Numbered from the stretch's first letter, positions 1 through 7,647 are shown. The stretch is 11,702 nucleotides of DNA from Pseudomonadota bacterium (GCA_021783855.1 JAJXTL010000088.1:1-11702), one strand, 5' to 3'. Program-made: numbers and translations. Notes: generated from the letters alone by a model not told the origin.

Positions 1-113
1 CTTGGGGGCAATTGACCCAGCACAAAGAGTTAAGTCGTTTTGAGCGGCATTAAAATAGCCCCTGTTTTGCCGGGGGATACTTAATCATTTTGACTTCGGG
101 GGGAACTGTGTTG

Positions 114-1334
114 ATGCATAAATTGATCGAAAAAAAATTCGACAAATGGGCAAGAAAAATCCGTGATGAACATGGCGTTCCCCTATCGTTCAGGCTATCG
201 AACGGCAAGGAACTCCAACTGGCAGGGGCTGATAATCAACAGGTTGTTGTAACGATCCATAACAAAACAGCCTTGCCGTCGTTAATGAACTCCACACTGG
301 ACAAGCTGGCCGATGCCTACGTACAGGAGAAAATCGATGTAAAGGGTGATCTACGGGAAATTATTTCAGTTGCCTATAAGCTTGCAATGTCAAGTAACGC
401 ATCCACGCAAACGCGGTTGCAGCGTGTGGTAAAGCACCTTTCGCATTCCAGGAAGTCCGACAGGAAAGCCATCGAATATCACTACGACGTATCGAATGAG
501 TTTTACAAGCTTTGGTTGGACAAAAATATGGTTTATTCCTGCGCTTATTTTGCAAGCGGAGATGAGGATATCGAAACAGCGCAGATGGCAAAGATAGACC
601 ATATCCTGAAAAAAATTGATTTAAAACCCAATCAAACCTTGCTGGACATCGGTTGCGGTTGGGGTGCGCTGGTGATACGTGCGGCGCAGAAGTATGGTGC
701 TCAATGTCTCGGTATCACTTTATCGGAAAACCAGTTTACGCTTGCAAACGCCAGAATCAAGCAGGCTGGACTTGCCGGTCGTGTTGAAATCCGTCTTATC
801 GACTACCGCGATCTGGAAGGGAGTTTTGATCGGATTACGAGTGTCGGGATGTTCGAGCATGTAGGAAAAAGAAACCTTCCGACTTATTTCTCGAAAATCC
901 AGCAGTTGCTCAAAGACGAGGGTGTCGCCATGAATCACGGCATCACCTCGACGGATGCCGACAGCGGAGACACCATTCTGGGAGGCGGTGACTTCATTGA
1001 TAAGTATGTGTTTCCAGAAGGCGAATTGCCGCATCTTTCACTTGTTCTGGACAAAATGCAGCGTAGCGGGCTCGAAATTTTTGACGTGGAGAATCTGCGC
1101 CGGCACTACGCCAAAACGCTAGGGATTTGGACGGAGCGATTTGAGCAAAATAGCCAACTCATCCGGTCGCTAGTCGATGAAAAGAAATATCGGATCTGGC
1201 GTATCTATCTGGCAGGCTGCGCGCATGCATTCGAAACCGACCAGATTTCAATTTATCAGATTGTTTGCCGTAAGGCAGGAAGGCCGGCAGCGTCACTTCC
1301 ATGGTCAAGGCGTTATATGTACGAGCAGGAATAG
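114..1334 (+). CDS. cfa: Cyclopropane-fatty-acyl-phospholipid synthase
   Basis: SAM-dependent enzyme that adds a methylene group across the double bond of unsaturated acyl chains in membrane phospholipids, acting at the inner face of the cytoplasmic membrane. From the ATG at 114 the protein has 406 residues, normal for the family. An N-terminal domain (about 1-115) precedes the methyltransferase domain. Visible motifs are YSCAYF (Cys143, matching the E. coli active-site Cys139 region), the SAM loop LLDIGCGWG at 176-184, GMFEHVG with Glu248, NHG with His275, and Tyr332 in HYAKTL. The reading frame is open back to a TTG at 90, but a GGGGGA at 98-103 is well placed for ATG 114; GTG 108 and TTG 111 are alternatives. 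The gene appears monocistronic: the next stretch is a pseudogene. Its base composition looks more AT-rich than the purine genes further on. Family assignment is secure; the bacterial physiology (acid or stationary-phase membrane adaptation) is known for homologues only. Confidence 0.95.
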   Translation: MHKLIEKKFDKWARKIRDEHGVPLSFRLSNGKELQLAGADNQQVVVTIHNKTALPSLMNSTLDKLADAYVQEKIDVKGDLREIISVAYKLAMSSNASTQTRLQRVVKHLSHSRKSDRKAIEYHYDVSNEFYKLWLDKNMVYSCAYFASGDEDIETAQMAKIDHILKKIDLKPNQTLLDIGCGWGALVIRAAQKYGAQCLGITLSENQFTLANARIKQAGLAGRVEIRLIDYRDLEGSFDRITSVGMFEHVGKRNLPTYFSKIQQLLKDEGVAMNHGITSTDADSGDTILGGGDFIDKYVFPEGELPHLSLVLDKMQRSGLEIFDVENLRRHYAKTLGIWTERFEQNSQLIRSLVDEKKYRIWRIYLAGCAHAFETDQISIYQIVCRKAGRPAASLPWSRRYMYEQE

Positions 1335-1396
1335 CGACCGCTTGTGACTATGAAAATGCACTTGCCGAAAAAGCTTCTTTCAATGAGGGCGCAGCG

Positions 1397-1664
1397 CTAA
1401 CGACGATTACTCATGAATTGGAGCGGCGCCGCATCTTCGCCATCATCCGGCACCTCGGCGTCGGTAAAATAACACGTACCGAGAAGCTGCTGCTGTTTGC
1501 TGGTAATATTCACATCGCTGGCAGCGTCAACTAGCCGCCATGCCGCCCCCGACTGGATGGAAATACAGAAGCAGCGCGGCATTTCGCTGGTCAGCTCGGC
1601 GATATGGATTGAGTACCGAGACCGGGCATCGTTTTGTCCAAGAATAATGTGCAGGGATTTGTAA
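1397..1664 (+). pseudogene. prfC: Remnant of prfC (peptide chain release factor 3), N-terminal fragment
   Basis: Two frames together read like the first ~80 residues of RF3, the GTPase that recycles RF1/RF2. Frame one (1397-1534) gives [18 protein letters not shown], then [21 protein letters not shown], and stops at TAG 1532-1534. Frame two resumes at 1533 with SRHAAPDWMEIQKQRGIS, LVSSAIWIEYRDR and ends at TAA 1662-1664. RF3 proteins normally read [28 protein letters not shown], then SDWMEMEKQRGISVTSSVMQ (from memory of the family). So there is a frameshift at about 1531-1535 with a few residues lost. The P-loop SHPDAGKTT is degraded to RHLGVGKIT. Homology stops near 1625, before the DTPGH box, and the remaining ~450 residues are absent. 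No start codon or ribosome site survives. It cannot make a working GTPase; an intact prfC is expected elsewhere if the organism uses RF3. Together with the repeat at 1683-1753 this accounts for most of the gap 1335-1808; 1335-1396 shows nothing I can identify. Confidence 0.85.
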
Positions 1665-1682
1665 GGTGTCACTAATTTATTC

Positions 1683-1753
1683 TGTCATTCCGAACTTAGA
1701 TAAAAATCCTTATAAATAAAGTAGTTAGATTTATTTCTTTGCTCGAAATGACA
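1683..1753. repeat. AT-rich element with 11-bp terminal inverted repeats
   Basis: TGTCATTCCGA at 1683-1693 is repeated inverted as TCGAAATGACA at 1743-1753 (10 of 11 positions pair). The interior is very AT-rich and holds a second shorter complementary pair (AAATAAA near 1713, TTTATTT near 1730), so the whole 71-base unit could fold as one imperfect hairpin. It lies between the prfC remnant and the fpr ribosome site. It resembles small palindromic or MITE-like intergenic repeats with TGTCATTCC-type ends known from many bacteria. It has no coding capacity. It could alternatively be part of the fpr leader or promoter region. Confidence 0.55.
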
Positions 1754-1796
1754 ATAAATCAGCGTTTACCTAATTGATTATTTGGGTTTAAGACAT

Positions 1797-1802
1797 AAGG
1801 AG
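1797..1802 (+). promoter_or_regulatory. Ribosome binding site of fpr
   Basis: AAGGAG ends six bases before the ATG at 1809. It decides the start: the frame is open to a TTG at 1782, but that codon lies upstream of this strong site and would add nine residues absent from E. coli Fpr. Confidence 0.85.
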
Positions 1803-1808
1803 CATGCA

Positions 1809-2552
1809 ATGGCTGCCTGGAATATTGGAAAAGTGGTCGGAGGCAAGCAGTGGAGTAAGACGCTGCATTCGCTTTATATCGAGTCTGATATCGATTCATT
1901 CGAGGCCGGTCAGTTTGTCAAGATAGCGCTGAAAATTGACGGTGAAGTGGTAGAGCGTCCCTATTCTCTGGTGAATCCGCCCGATAGCAGACCGTTGGAG
2001 ATTTACTATGTCGAGGTGCCAAACGGTCCGCTGACTCCCCATCTTGTCAAACTGATACCCGGCGATGAAATTCTGGTTGCCTCGCGCGCTCACGGCTTCA
2101 TGATTATCGATGAAGTGCCTCAGGCTAAGCATCTGTGGCTGATGGCTACCGGCACAGGCATCGGGCCTTTTCTTTCGATTCTGACAACCGACAAGCCTTG
2201 GCAGCGCTACGAGCGTGTGGTGCTGGCATATGCCGTACGAACCTTATCCGAACTCAGTTATCAGGAGCGCATCTTGCAAATTCAGGCGGAGCATCCTGAG
2301 AAATTTTCCTTTATTCCGTTTCTCAGTCGCGAAACTTTGGATTTTGCATTGTTCGGTCGCATCCCGCAGGCGATTATTGATGGACGGCTGGAAACGCATG
2401 CCGGTATAAAAATTAGCGTGGAAAACAGCCAGATCATGCTTTGCGGCAATCCGCAAATGGTGAAAGATACAAGCAATATATTGATTGAGCGTGGTTTAAA
2501 AAAACACCGGCGCTTTGAACCTGGCCAAATCACGGCTGAAAATTATTGGTAG
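1809..2552 (+). CDS. fpr: Ferredoxin/flavodoxin-NADP+ reductase
   Basis: FAD enzyme moving electrons between NADPH and ferredoxin or flavodoxin in the cytoplasm, supplying low-potential electrons to biosynthetic and repair enzymes. The 247 residues match the bacterial subclass I length. The FAD motif RPYSLVNPP is at 50-58, the NADP-binding GTGIGPFLSIL at 115-125, CGNPQMV at 212-218, and the protein ends in ENYW; the aromatic C terminus is the hallmark of E. coli-type Fpr (which ends AEHYW). Alignment by eye with E. coli Fpr runs end to end, for example GEVVERPYS against GERVQRAYS and LCGNPQMVKDT against LCGNPQMVRDT. It stands alone on its strand, downstream of the repeat at 1683-1753, and converges with the methyltransferase gene, the two stop codons being 81 bases apart. 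No SoxS- or FinR-type operator could be identified. Confidence 0.95.
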   Translation: MAAWNIGKVVGGKQWSKTLHSLYIESDIDSFEAGQFVKIALKIDGEVVERPYSLVNPPDSRPLEIYYVEVPNGPLTPHLVKLIPGDEILVASRAHGFMIIDEVPQAKHLWLMATGTGIGPFLSILTTDKPWQRYERVVLAYAVRTLSELSYQERILQIQAEHPEKFSFIPFLSRETLDFALFGRIPQAIIDGRLETHAGIKISVENSQIMLCGNPQMVKDTSNILIERGLKKHRRFEPGQITAENYW

Positions 2553-2556
2553 GATT

Positions 2557-2603
2557 GAAAAATAATATTATGCCGAACATCGGGTCGCGCCGGATGTGCG
2601 GCA
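2557..2603 (-). terminator. Rho-independent terminator of the purM-rsmB-like cluster
   Basis: Read on the minus strand, a hairpin with 14-base arms (2603-2590 and 2584-2571, two mismatches, 5-base loop) is followed by a U-rich tail through about 2557 (TAATATTATTTTTC). It begins 31 bases beyond the methyltransferase stop codon and fills the gap between two convergent genes. The arms also pair in the plus-strand transcript, so it could serve fpr too, but there the hairpin is not followed by a T run. Confidence 0.72.
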
Positions 2604-2633
2604 TGTGATGAAGATATGGGTAAACGCGCCGGT

Positions 2634-3968
2634 TCAGATGCGTTCCAGCACTGCCGCAAAGAAGCCGTCGGTGGCGTGCAGGTTGGGGCGCAGTTCCAGA
2701 TAATCGCCCATTTCCATCGGAATTTTCTGCTGCTGCAATATCTCTCCTGCCGGACGCAAGAGGAAGTCGGGATGCGTTGACAGGAAAGCCTGCACGATAT
2801 TTTGGTTTTCTTCGGGCAGAATGCTGCAAGTCGCATACACCAGATGGCCGCCTTTTTTCAGCAAACGGCTGGCGGACGCCAGAATGGCGGCCTGTTTCTG
2901 GTTCAGTTCCGCGATGCTTTGCGGCGACTGGCGGAACTTCAGATCGGGATTGCGGCGCAAGGTGCCCAGACCGCTGCAAGGCGCATCCACCAGTACGCGG
3001 TCTATCTTGCCGGACAGTCGTTTCACCTTGAGATCGTTCTCGTGTGCAATCAGCATCGGCTGGATATTGGAAGCGCCCGAGCGTTTCAGGCGCGGCTTGA
3101 GATTGGCCAGGCGTTTCTCGGATACATCCATCGCATACAAGCGGCCTTGGGAATTCATCAGCGCCGAGAGCATCAGTGTCTTGCCGCCTGCACCGGCGCA
3201 GAAATCCACTACCATGTCGTTGCGTTTGGGCGCTAACAAAAAGCCCAGCAACTGGCTGCCTTCGTCCTGTACTTCGACCTTTCCGTCGGTAAACAGCGCA
3301 TCCTTGTTGAGCGGAATTTTTTCCTTGAGGCGGATGCCGACAGGCGAGTAGGGCGTGGCGGTCGCTTCGATGTTTTGTTCCTGTAGTTGCAGCAATACCT
3401 CTTCGCGTTTTGCCAGCAAGGTATTGACGCGAATATCCAGCGGCGCACCTTGCTGCATGGCTTGTCCTAAGGTGAGGATTTCTTCATCGGTATAGGATGC
3501 GCGCATCTTTTCAATCAGCCATTCGGGCAGTTCGGCTTGCACCGACAACGACTGACCCTCATATTGAACACCCTTTGCCGTCGCCAGCCATTCTTTTTCG
3601 TCGCGTTTCAATACCGGTTCGATTTCGCGCAGGTTGTAGCCGCCGAATTTGACCAGATAGGCCAGCGCCATGCGGCGCGGCGTGGCTTTGCCATCACAGG
3701 CCAGTTCCAGCAGCAGGCGATGGCGCAGTACACCAAACGCGGTTTCCGCGACGATGGCGCGCTCGTTCGATCCGATGCGCTCGTTCTTGAAAAAATAGCG
3801 CAGGGTGGTGTCGGCGGGATGCTCCAGCGGCAAGATGGTGCGCAGTGCGAGGATGATGAGGTCTAGGCGGTATTCGGTAATCAGCATGTCATTTAAATCT
3901 AAAAGTTCAGGTGCGGAGTTTAACAGGGAACGGGAATCAGGATTGAGGATAGTGGATTGATGGCGCAT
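2634..3968 (-). CDS. RsmB/NOP-family SAM-dependent RNA (cytosine-5) methyltransferase
   Basis: Predicted to methylate cytosine C5 in rRNA (RsmB modifies 16S C967 in E. coli) using SAM, in the cytoplasm. The C-terminal Rossmann domain shows motif I VVDFCAGAGGKT at 253-264, motif IV DAPCSGLGTLRRNP at 328-341 and motif VI YATCSILPEENQ at 378-389; both hallmark cysteines (Cys331 and Cys381) are present. The N-terminal part (about 28-130) is helical with RAIVAETAFGVLRHR, reminiscent of the NusB-like half of RsmB but short, so I call the family, not rsmB itself. From ATG 3968 it has 444 residues. This ATG follows the preceding stop by six bases, arguing for translational coupling. ATG 3887 (MLITEYRLDLIIL) would give 417 residues and fits where homology seems to begin, but has no clear ribosome site. 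It is the last gene of the purN cluster. Confidence 0.88.
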   Translation of the reverse strand: MRHQSTILNPDSRSLLNSAPELLDLNDMLITEYRLDLIILALRTILPLEHPADTTLRYFFKNERIGSNERAIVAETAFGVLRHRLLLELACDGKATPRRMALAYLVKFGGYNLREIEPVLKRDEKEWLATAKGVQYEGQSLSVQAELPEWLIEKMRASYTDEEILTLGQAMQQGAPLDIRVNTLLAKREEVLLQLQEQNIEATATPYSPVGIRLKEKIPLNKDALFTDGKVEVQDEGSQLLGFLLAPKRNDMVVDFCAGAGGKTLMLSALMNSQGRLYAMDVSEKRLANLKPRLKRSGASNIQPMLIAHENDLKVKRLSGKIDRVLVDAPCSGLGTLRRNPDLKFRQSPQSIAELNQKQAAILASASRLLKKGGHLVYATCSILPEENQNIVQAFLSTHPDFLLRPAGEILQQQKIPMEMGDYLELRPNLHATDGFFAAVLERI

Positions 3969-3974
3969 CCTGTT

Positions 3975-5039
3975 CTATTCATCGGATACCCTGATGTCGG
4001 AAATCACCATTTCGCCGGCAATTTTCCCGTTTTTGTCGATCTGGCGTATTTTGACAGGCAATAAACGGTATTCCAGACCCAGCCAGATTTCCAGCCCTTC
4101 CTCGCCGGGTGCGTGAACTTTGCGCAGCGGCAGGACACGCAGACGGCCTAGACGTGTCTGGATTTCTTCTTCCTCACCGACCTCCAGTTCATAGCTTTCC
4201 AGTTTTTTGCCGTTGCTGACATGCATGGGCAGCCTGGCCTGATCCAGCGGCATTTGCGAGAATTGATACAGAAAACTTAAAAGGTCCTGCGCTCCGTCGG
4301 GCAGTGGTGAACTGTTGCCACCCGAAAAACTGATTTGTTTGTTTTGCCAGTCGAAGGTGGCGCTTAAAGTCTGATTTTCCCTGGATGTTCGCTTGTTTTC
4401 GCTGAATTTGTCCGGGCGTATGCCATGAGAGGTGATCGTGCCGGTACTTTGCTGGTTCAGTTCAAACGTCTTGAACAGGCCTGCGATCCCGGTGGTATTC
4501 ACGCCTGTCTGCAGGGTGTAACTTTTATCGTCGTTGATATCCAGTCGTTGACGAGCTTCTCCTATTATGAAACCGTTGCCCATGTAGGCGATGAAGGTCA
4601 GTTGTGCATGTTTGGGCAGCGGGTAGGCGGGTTGGGCATTTTCTTCAGACATCTCAGATGTCTGTAGCGGAGCGGCTGCGACGGATGATGCCTCAGCGGT
4701 TGATGTTTCAACAGGCGGTGTTTGGGCGCTTTCAGCGGGTGGCGTTTGTACAGGAGGCGTAACGGGAGCGGGCTTGCTGGATGTTATGACCGGATTGACG
4801 CGTGGCTTGTGTGCGATCCTGGTCTTGTGCGCCGGCTTGGGTTCGGGCGCGATCCTGATGGCTGGCAGAGGCTCAAGTCTGGCGACGAGCGGTGGCGGTG
4901 GGGGGGTGATCGCCGCGAGTCGGATCGGGTCTGGCCCGAGCAGCAGCGCGGCATGAATCAGCAGAGATAAGGCAATGGCCAGCGCGATTCTTGCTGCGGG
5001 CCGTTTCAACAAGCTCAGTAAAGCCTGAAGACGTGTCAC
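3975..5039 (-). CDS. DUF3108 protein with TonB-like membrane anchor and proline-rich linker
   Basis: Function unknown. Starting at GTG 5037-5039, which overlaps the stop of the upstream gene as GTGA, the protein has 354 residues; the frame is open further upstream, but that part only shadows the preceding gene. Residues 17-35 form one hydrophobic segment after a basic N terminus (inner-membrane anchor or uncleaved signal). Residues 45-142 are rich in Pro, Ala, Lys and Thr (PPPPP at 46-50, repeated TPPV/QTPP), like the periplasm-spanning linker of TonB. Residues about 145-350 are a DUF3108 domain, with DWQNKQISF at 230-238, DLLSFLYQF at 252-260, NGKKLESYELEVG at 276-288 and LEIWLGLEYRLLPVKI at 316-331. 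The domain parallels the protein encoded just upstream, so the two are tandem paralogues. Likely periplasmic; nothing in it looks catalytic. A TonB C-terminal domain is absent, so calling it an energy transducer would be wrong. Confidence 0.85.
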   Translation of the reverse strand: MTRLQALLSLLKRPAARIALAIALSLLIHAALLLGPDPIRLAAITPPPPPLVARLEPLPAIRIAPEPKPAHKTRIAHKPRVNPVITSSKPAPVTPPVQTPPAESAQTPPVETSTAEASSVAAAPLQTSEMSEENAQPAYPLPKHAQLTFIAYMGNGFIIGEARQRLDINDDKSYTLQTGVNTTGIAGLFKTFELNQQSTGTITSHGIRPDKFSENKRTSRENQTLSATFDWQNKQISFSGGNSSPLPDGAQDLLSFLYQFSQMPLDQARLPMHVSNGKKLESYELEVGEEEEIQTRLGRLRVLPLRKVHAPGEEGLEIWLGLEYRLLPVKIRQIDKNGKIAGEMVISDIRVSDE

Positions 5040-5725
5040 GGCGTGATGTGCAGACCACTCAGTAATTGTACGATCTGCTCGCCATGGGCATCGGTGATGA
5101 TCATCTTGCAGGGCAACTTGTTCTGCGTCGAGAGCCAGATCTCGGTGCGGCTCTCGCCGGGTTTCGCCTGATTGTCCAGATACAGGCTGTCGCACGATCC
5201 TGCCGCCGTATCCAGTTTTCGCCGGGGGCCGACTGCGTAGTGGTAGCTGTCCAGCTTGCTGCCGTCAGTCATCATGAAGTCCAGTGTGGCGACCTTGTCC
5301 AGCCCGAGGAACATGAACTGATACATTGCGCTTAAGCGATCCTGCGTGCCTTCAGGTAAGGTTAGCCGCGTCTGTTGCGACTGATGTGTCAGGGTAAGCT
5401 GCATCGCATCCCAGTCAAATTCCGCGTGACTCTCCTTGTTCGCATCGCCTTCGCGGATATGGTCGAAGTGCTGCGGGCGCAGGCCGTTTTTATCGATCAG
5501 ACCACGGCTGTTACTGATGATCTTGCCCGGTTTGAAGGCCGCCAGCAGACCGAGCGGCGTGGTGGTACTGGTCAGTGTGTAATGGTCATCGCTGCGGGTA
5601 TAGGTTTCGGTCATTTGCCCGACCTTCATGCCGCTCATGAACACATCGTAACTGGCCTGTACGCCGGCGGGTGCGGCAAAGGCGGGGGAGCAAAACGCGA
5701 GCCCGAGGAATAAAAAACGCTTCAT
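5036..5725 (-). CDS. Secreted DUF3108 domain protein
   Basis: Function unknown; 229 residues. It starts at ATG 5723-5725, which overlaps the purN stop as ATGA. A short signal peptide is visible: MKR, a hydrophobic run, then Ala-Phe-Ala before Ala18, a signal peptidase I-type site, so the mature protein is probably periplasmic. The DUF3108 domain fills the rest: ASYDVFMSGMKVGQMTETY near the start, FDWDAMQLTL, QDRLSAMYQFMFLGLDK, DGSKLDSYHYAVG and TEIWLSTQNKLPCKMIITD near the end. The last four blocks recur in the same order in the downstream paralogue. Cysteines in the CDSLYL and LPCKMI segments could form a disulfide in the periplasm (inference). DUF3108 genes commonly sit next to purN in betaproteobacteria (recollection, not checked here); the overlap points to co-translation, not to a role in purine synthesis. 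Confidence 0.87.
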   Translation of the reverse strand: MKRFLFLGLAFCSPAFAAPAGVQASYDVFMSGMKVGQMTETYTRSDDHYTLTSTTTPLGLLAAFKPGKIISNSRGLIDKNGLRPQHFDHIREGDANKESHAEFDWDAMQLTLTHQSQQTRLTLPEGTQDRLSAMYQFMFLGLDKVATLDFMMTDGSKLDSYHYAVGPRRKLDTAAGSCDSLYLDNQAKPGESRTEIWLSTQNKLPCKMIITDAHGEQIVQLLSGLHITP

Positions 5726-6366
5726 GTTGTCTCCAGTGCGGGTGAAATCAGGGCCATACCGGCCAGGCTGTGACCGTGGTATATGACCTTGCCGTCCGTA
5801 TTAAGTTTAATCTGTCCTGAACATAGCCAGCGTATGGCCTGCGGATAAATGCGATGTTCCTCAAACAGCACGCGGGTGGACAGCGAGTGCTCGGTGTCGT
5901 CGGGCAGCACAGGCACGGCGGCCTGAATGATGATGGGCCCGTGATCGAGTTCCTGCGTGACGAAATGCACGGTGCAGCCATGAATTCTTACGCCATCGTG
6001 CAGGGCGCGGGCATGGGTATGCATTCCGGTATAGGCGGGAAGCAGTGAGGGATGAATGTTGATCAGGCGGCCCTGATAATGCGCAACGAAGTCGGCGGTA
6101 AGTATGCGCATGAAGCCAGCGAGTATCACGAAGTCGGGCAGAAAGCCATCTATGACTTCCGCCAGTGCAGCATCGAAACTCTCGCGATCCGGGTGGTCCG
6201 TATGCGCCACGACCGCTGTGGGTATGCCGTGCGCCTGCGCAAAAGCAAGTCCTGCGGCACCCGCACGGCTGCTGATTACCGCCGCGATGTTGCAGTTCAG
6301 TTTTGCGGCGAGCAGGGCCTGCATGTTGCTGCCGCGCCCTGAGATGAGGATGACGATATTTTTCAT
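5722..6366 (-). CDS. purN: Phosphoribosylglycinamide formyltransferase (GART 1)
   Basis: Third step of de novo purine synthesis: transfers the formyl group of 10-formyltetrahydrofolate to GAR, giving FGAR, in the cytoplasm. The 214 residues match the E. coli enzyme length (212). The phosphate-binding GRGSNMQAL is at 10-18. The catalytic triad is complete: Asn103 and His105 in INIHPSLLPAY, Asp141 in LDHGPII, equivalent to E. coli Asn106, His108 and Asp144. The ATG at 6366 begins MKNIVILISGRGSN, exactly where the family begins. It follows purM with a 95-base gap holding a repeat, and its stop overlaps the next start as ATGA, so it heads a tightly coupled four-gene run. No promoter of its own is evident in the gap; transcription from upstream of purM is the simplest reading. 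Confidence 0.97.
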   Translation of the reverse strand: MKNIVILISGRGSNMQALLAAKLNCNIAAVISSRAGAAGLAFAQAHGIPTAVVAHTDHPDRESFDAALAEVIDGFLPDFVILAGFMRILTADFVAHYQGRLINIHPSLLPAYTGMHTHARALHDGVRIHGCTVHFVTQELDHGPIIIQAAVPVLPDDTEHSLSTRVLFEEHRIYPQAIRWLCSGQIKLNTDGKVIYHGHSLAGMALISPALETT

Positions 6367-6381
6367 GTGATAAATGCGGAA

Positions 6382-6450
6382 AGTGGTGAGTGGGGAGTGG
6401 TGAGTAATGAGTGGAACAAGCTTTTGTCTACTTGCTACTCACCACTCACT
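6382..6450. repeat. Stem-forming intergenic repeat between purM and purN
   Basis: AGTGGTGAGT occurs twice in direct orientation (6382-6391 and 6396-6405). The second copy, extended to GAGTGGTGAGTA (6395-6406), is matched by its perfect reverse complement at 6436-6447. The unit can thus fold as a 12-bp stem with a 29-base loop, with the first copy as an alternative pairing partner. It fills most of the 95-base gap between two genes of one pathway. Possible roles are RNA processing or stabilisation, or attenuation; there is no U-run, so it is not a classical terminator in either direction. Confidence 0.6.
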
Positions 6451-6461
6451 ATTTACCCTGT

Positions 6462-7505
6462 TCATTTCACCTGTGTCTGATGTTCATCGTTATTCCTTGC
6501 GCGGATCACGCCGATGCGCGTGACGGTCTCTCCCGCCGCCTGCAACCGGCTGATCGCCTGATCCGCATCAGCAGGAGATACGATCACCACCATGCCGATG
6601 CCGCAGTTGAAGGTGCGGTACATTTCCTGCTCGGCCACGTTGCCCTGTTCTTGTAGCCAGTGGAACAGTTTGGGCATCTGCCATGACTTGCTGTCGATGT
6701 CGGCGACGACATTTTCCGGCAGCACGCGCGGCACGTTCTCGGTAATGCCGCCGCCCGTGATGTGCGCCATGCCCTTGATGGTAAGACTCTGCATCAACGC
6801 CAACAGCGGTTTCACATAGATGCGGGTCGGGGCCATGATGACATCAGACAGGGTGCGCTCGCCGTCGAATTTGGCGGAAAGGTCAGGGCGGCTGCGTTCG
6901 ATGATCTTGCGCACCAGCGAGTAACCGTTGGAGTGCGCGCCGTTGGAGGCCATACCCAGCACCACGTCGCCGGGCACGATGTCAGCGCCTGTGATGATGC
7001 TGGCTTTTTCCACCACGCCCACGGCAAAGCCTGCCAGATCGTATTCGCCGACCGGATACATGCCGGGCATTTCGGCGGTCTCGCCGCCTATCAGCGCACA
7101 ACCTGCCTGCTCGCAACCTGCCGCGATGCCCTTGATGACTTCGGTAGCGGCGGGCACATCCAGCTTGCCGCAGGCAAAATAATCCAGGAAAAACAAGGGT
7201 TCAGCGCCTTGCACCAGAATATCGTTGACGCTCATGCCGACCAGATCGATGCCGACGGTATTGTGAATGTTGAGTTCAAAGGCCAGCTTCAGCTTGGTGC
7301 CCACGCCATCGGTGCCGGATACCAGCACGGGTTCCCTGTATTTTTTTGAGATTTCTACCAGACCGCCGAAGCCGCCGATGCCGGACAGCACTTCGGGTCG
7401 CATGGTACGTTTGGCATAAGGCTTGATATTTTCGACCAGCTGGTCGCCGGCGTCGATGTCTACCCCTGCATCTCGGTAGGAAAGGGCGTTGTTTGGTGGG
7501 TTCAA
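6462..7505 (-). CDS. purM: Phosphoribosylformylglycinamidine cyclo-ligase (AIR synthetase)
   Basis: Fifth step of purine synthesis: ATP-dependent ring closure of FGAM to AIR, as a cytoplasmic homodimer. The 347 residues match the family (about 345). Motifs are [14 protein letters not shown] at 8-21, [12 protein letters not shown] at 64-75, [19 protein letters not shown] at 85-103, [11 protein letters not shown] at 140-150, and [13 protein letters not shown] towards the C terminus. The start is TTG at 7505: an in-frame TGA lies seven codons upstream, no ATG or GTG intervenes, and homology requires a start before LSYRDAG. The ribosome site is weak (AGAAAGCGAGA a few bases upstream). The TTG start with a weak site may keep expression modest. 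A promoter-like sequence lies about 110 bases upstream. Confidence 0.96.
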   Translation of the reverse strand: MNPPNNALSYRDAGVDIDAGDQLVENIKPYAKRTMRPEVLSGIGGFGGLVEISKKYREPVLVSGTDGVGTKLKLAFELNIHNTVGIDLVGMSVNDILVQGAEPLFFLDYFACGKLDVPAATEVIKGIAAGCEQAGCALIGGETAEMPGMYPVGEYDLAGFAVGVVEKASIITGADIVPGDVVLGMASNGAHSNGYSLVRKIIERSRPDLSAKFDGERTLSDVIMAPTRIYVKPLLALMQSLTIKGMAHITGGGITENVPRVLPENVVADIDSKSWQMPKLFHWLQEQGNVAEQEMYRTFNCGIGMVVIVSPADADQAISRLQAAGETVTRIGVIRARNNDEHQTQVK

Positions 7506-7618
7506 GTTGAATTCTCGCTTTCTTCAGGATGCAAGGTTTAAAATAAGTGCCTGTGCAGTTTCGGGGGACAGGGGCGTGGCGGATGAAGATCATGTGTCGC
7601 CTGTCGCTTCAGGGGTAA

Positions 7619-7647
7619 ATTATACTCAAATGGCGCAAGCATTTCAG
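7619..7647 (-). promoter_or_regulatory. Possible sigma-70 promoter of purM
   Basis: On the minus strand, CTGAAA (7647-7642, four of six matches to TTGACA) is followed after 17 bases by a perfect TATAAT (7624-7619). Transcription would start near 7612, leaving a leader of roughly 105 bases before the TTG start of purM. No PurR-type operator was recognised. On the opposite strand of this 257-base divergent region I could not find a convincing promoter for the M14-family gene. Confidence 0.5.

Noticed and set aside
1..89. Possible cfa promoter (TTGACC at 12-17, TTGAGC at 40-45, TAAAAT at 51-56).
   Set aside because: No pairing of these boxes has 16-18 base spacing with acceptable matches at both ends, so no promoter is called.
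1397..1672. 91-codon minus-strand open frame antisense to the region after cfa.
   Set aside because: The plus strand of the same DNA matches RF3 in two frames; the antisense frame has no ribosome site and no recognisable domain.
2530..3351. Several long plus- and minus-strand frames overlapping the methyltransferase gene.
   Set aside because: All overlap the frame carrying methyltransferase motifs I, IV and VI and show no domain of their own; high GC leaves long open shadows.
5040..5195. Upstream extension of the second DUF3108 gene to an ATG at 5195, adding 52 residues.
   Set aside because: The added stretch lies inside the preceding DUF3108 gene, has no domain character, and the GTG at 5039 gives a standard 4-base overlap followed at once by a membrane anchor.
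7276..7593. Minus-strand frame in the purM leader starting MIFIRHAPVPRNCTGTYF, which resembles the RHG-type start of histidine phosphatases such as CobC.
   Set aside because: The similarity covers under 20 residues, lacks the conserved Gly of RHG, and the frame then runs out of phase through purM. Chance resemblance is more likely than a gene or relic.
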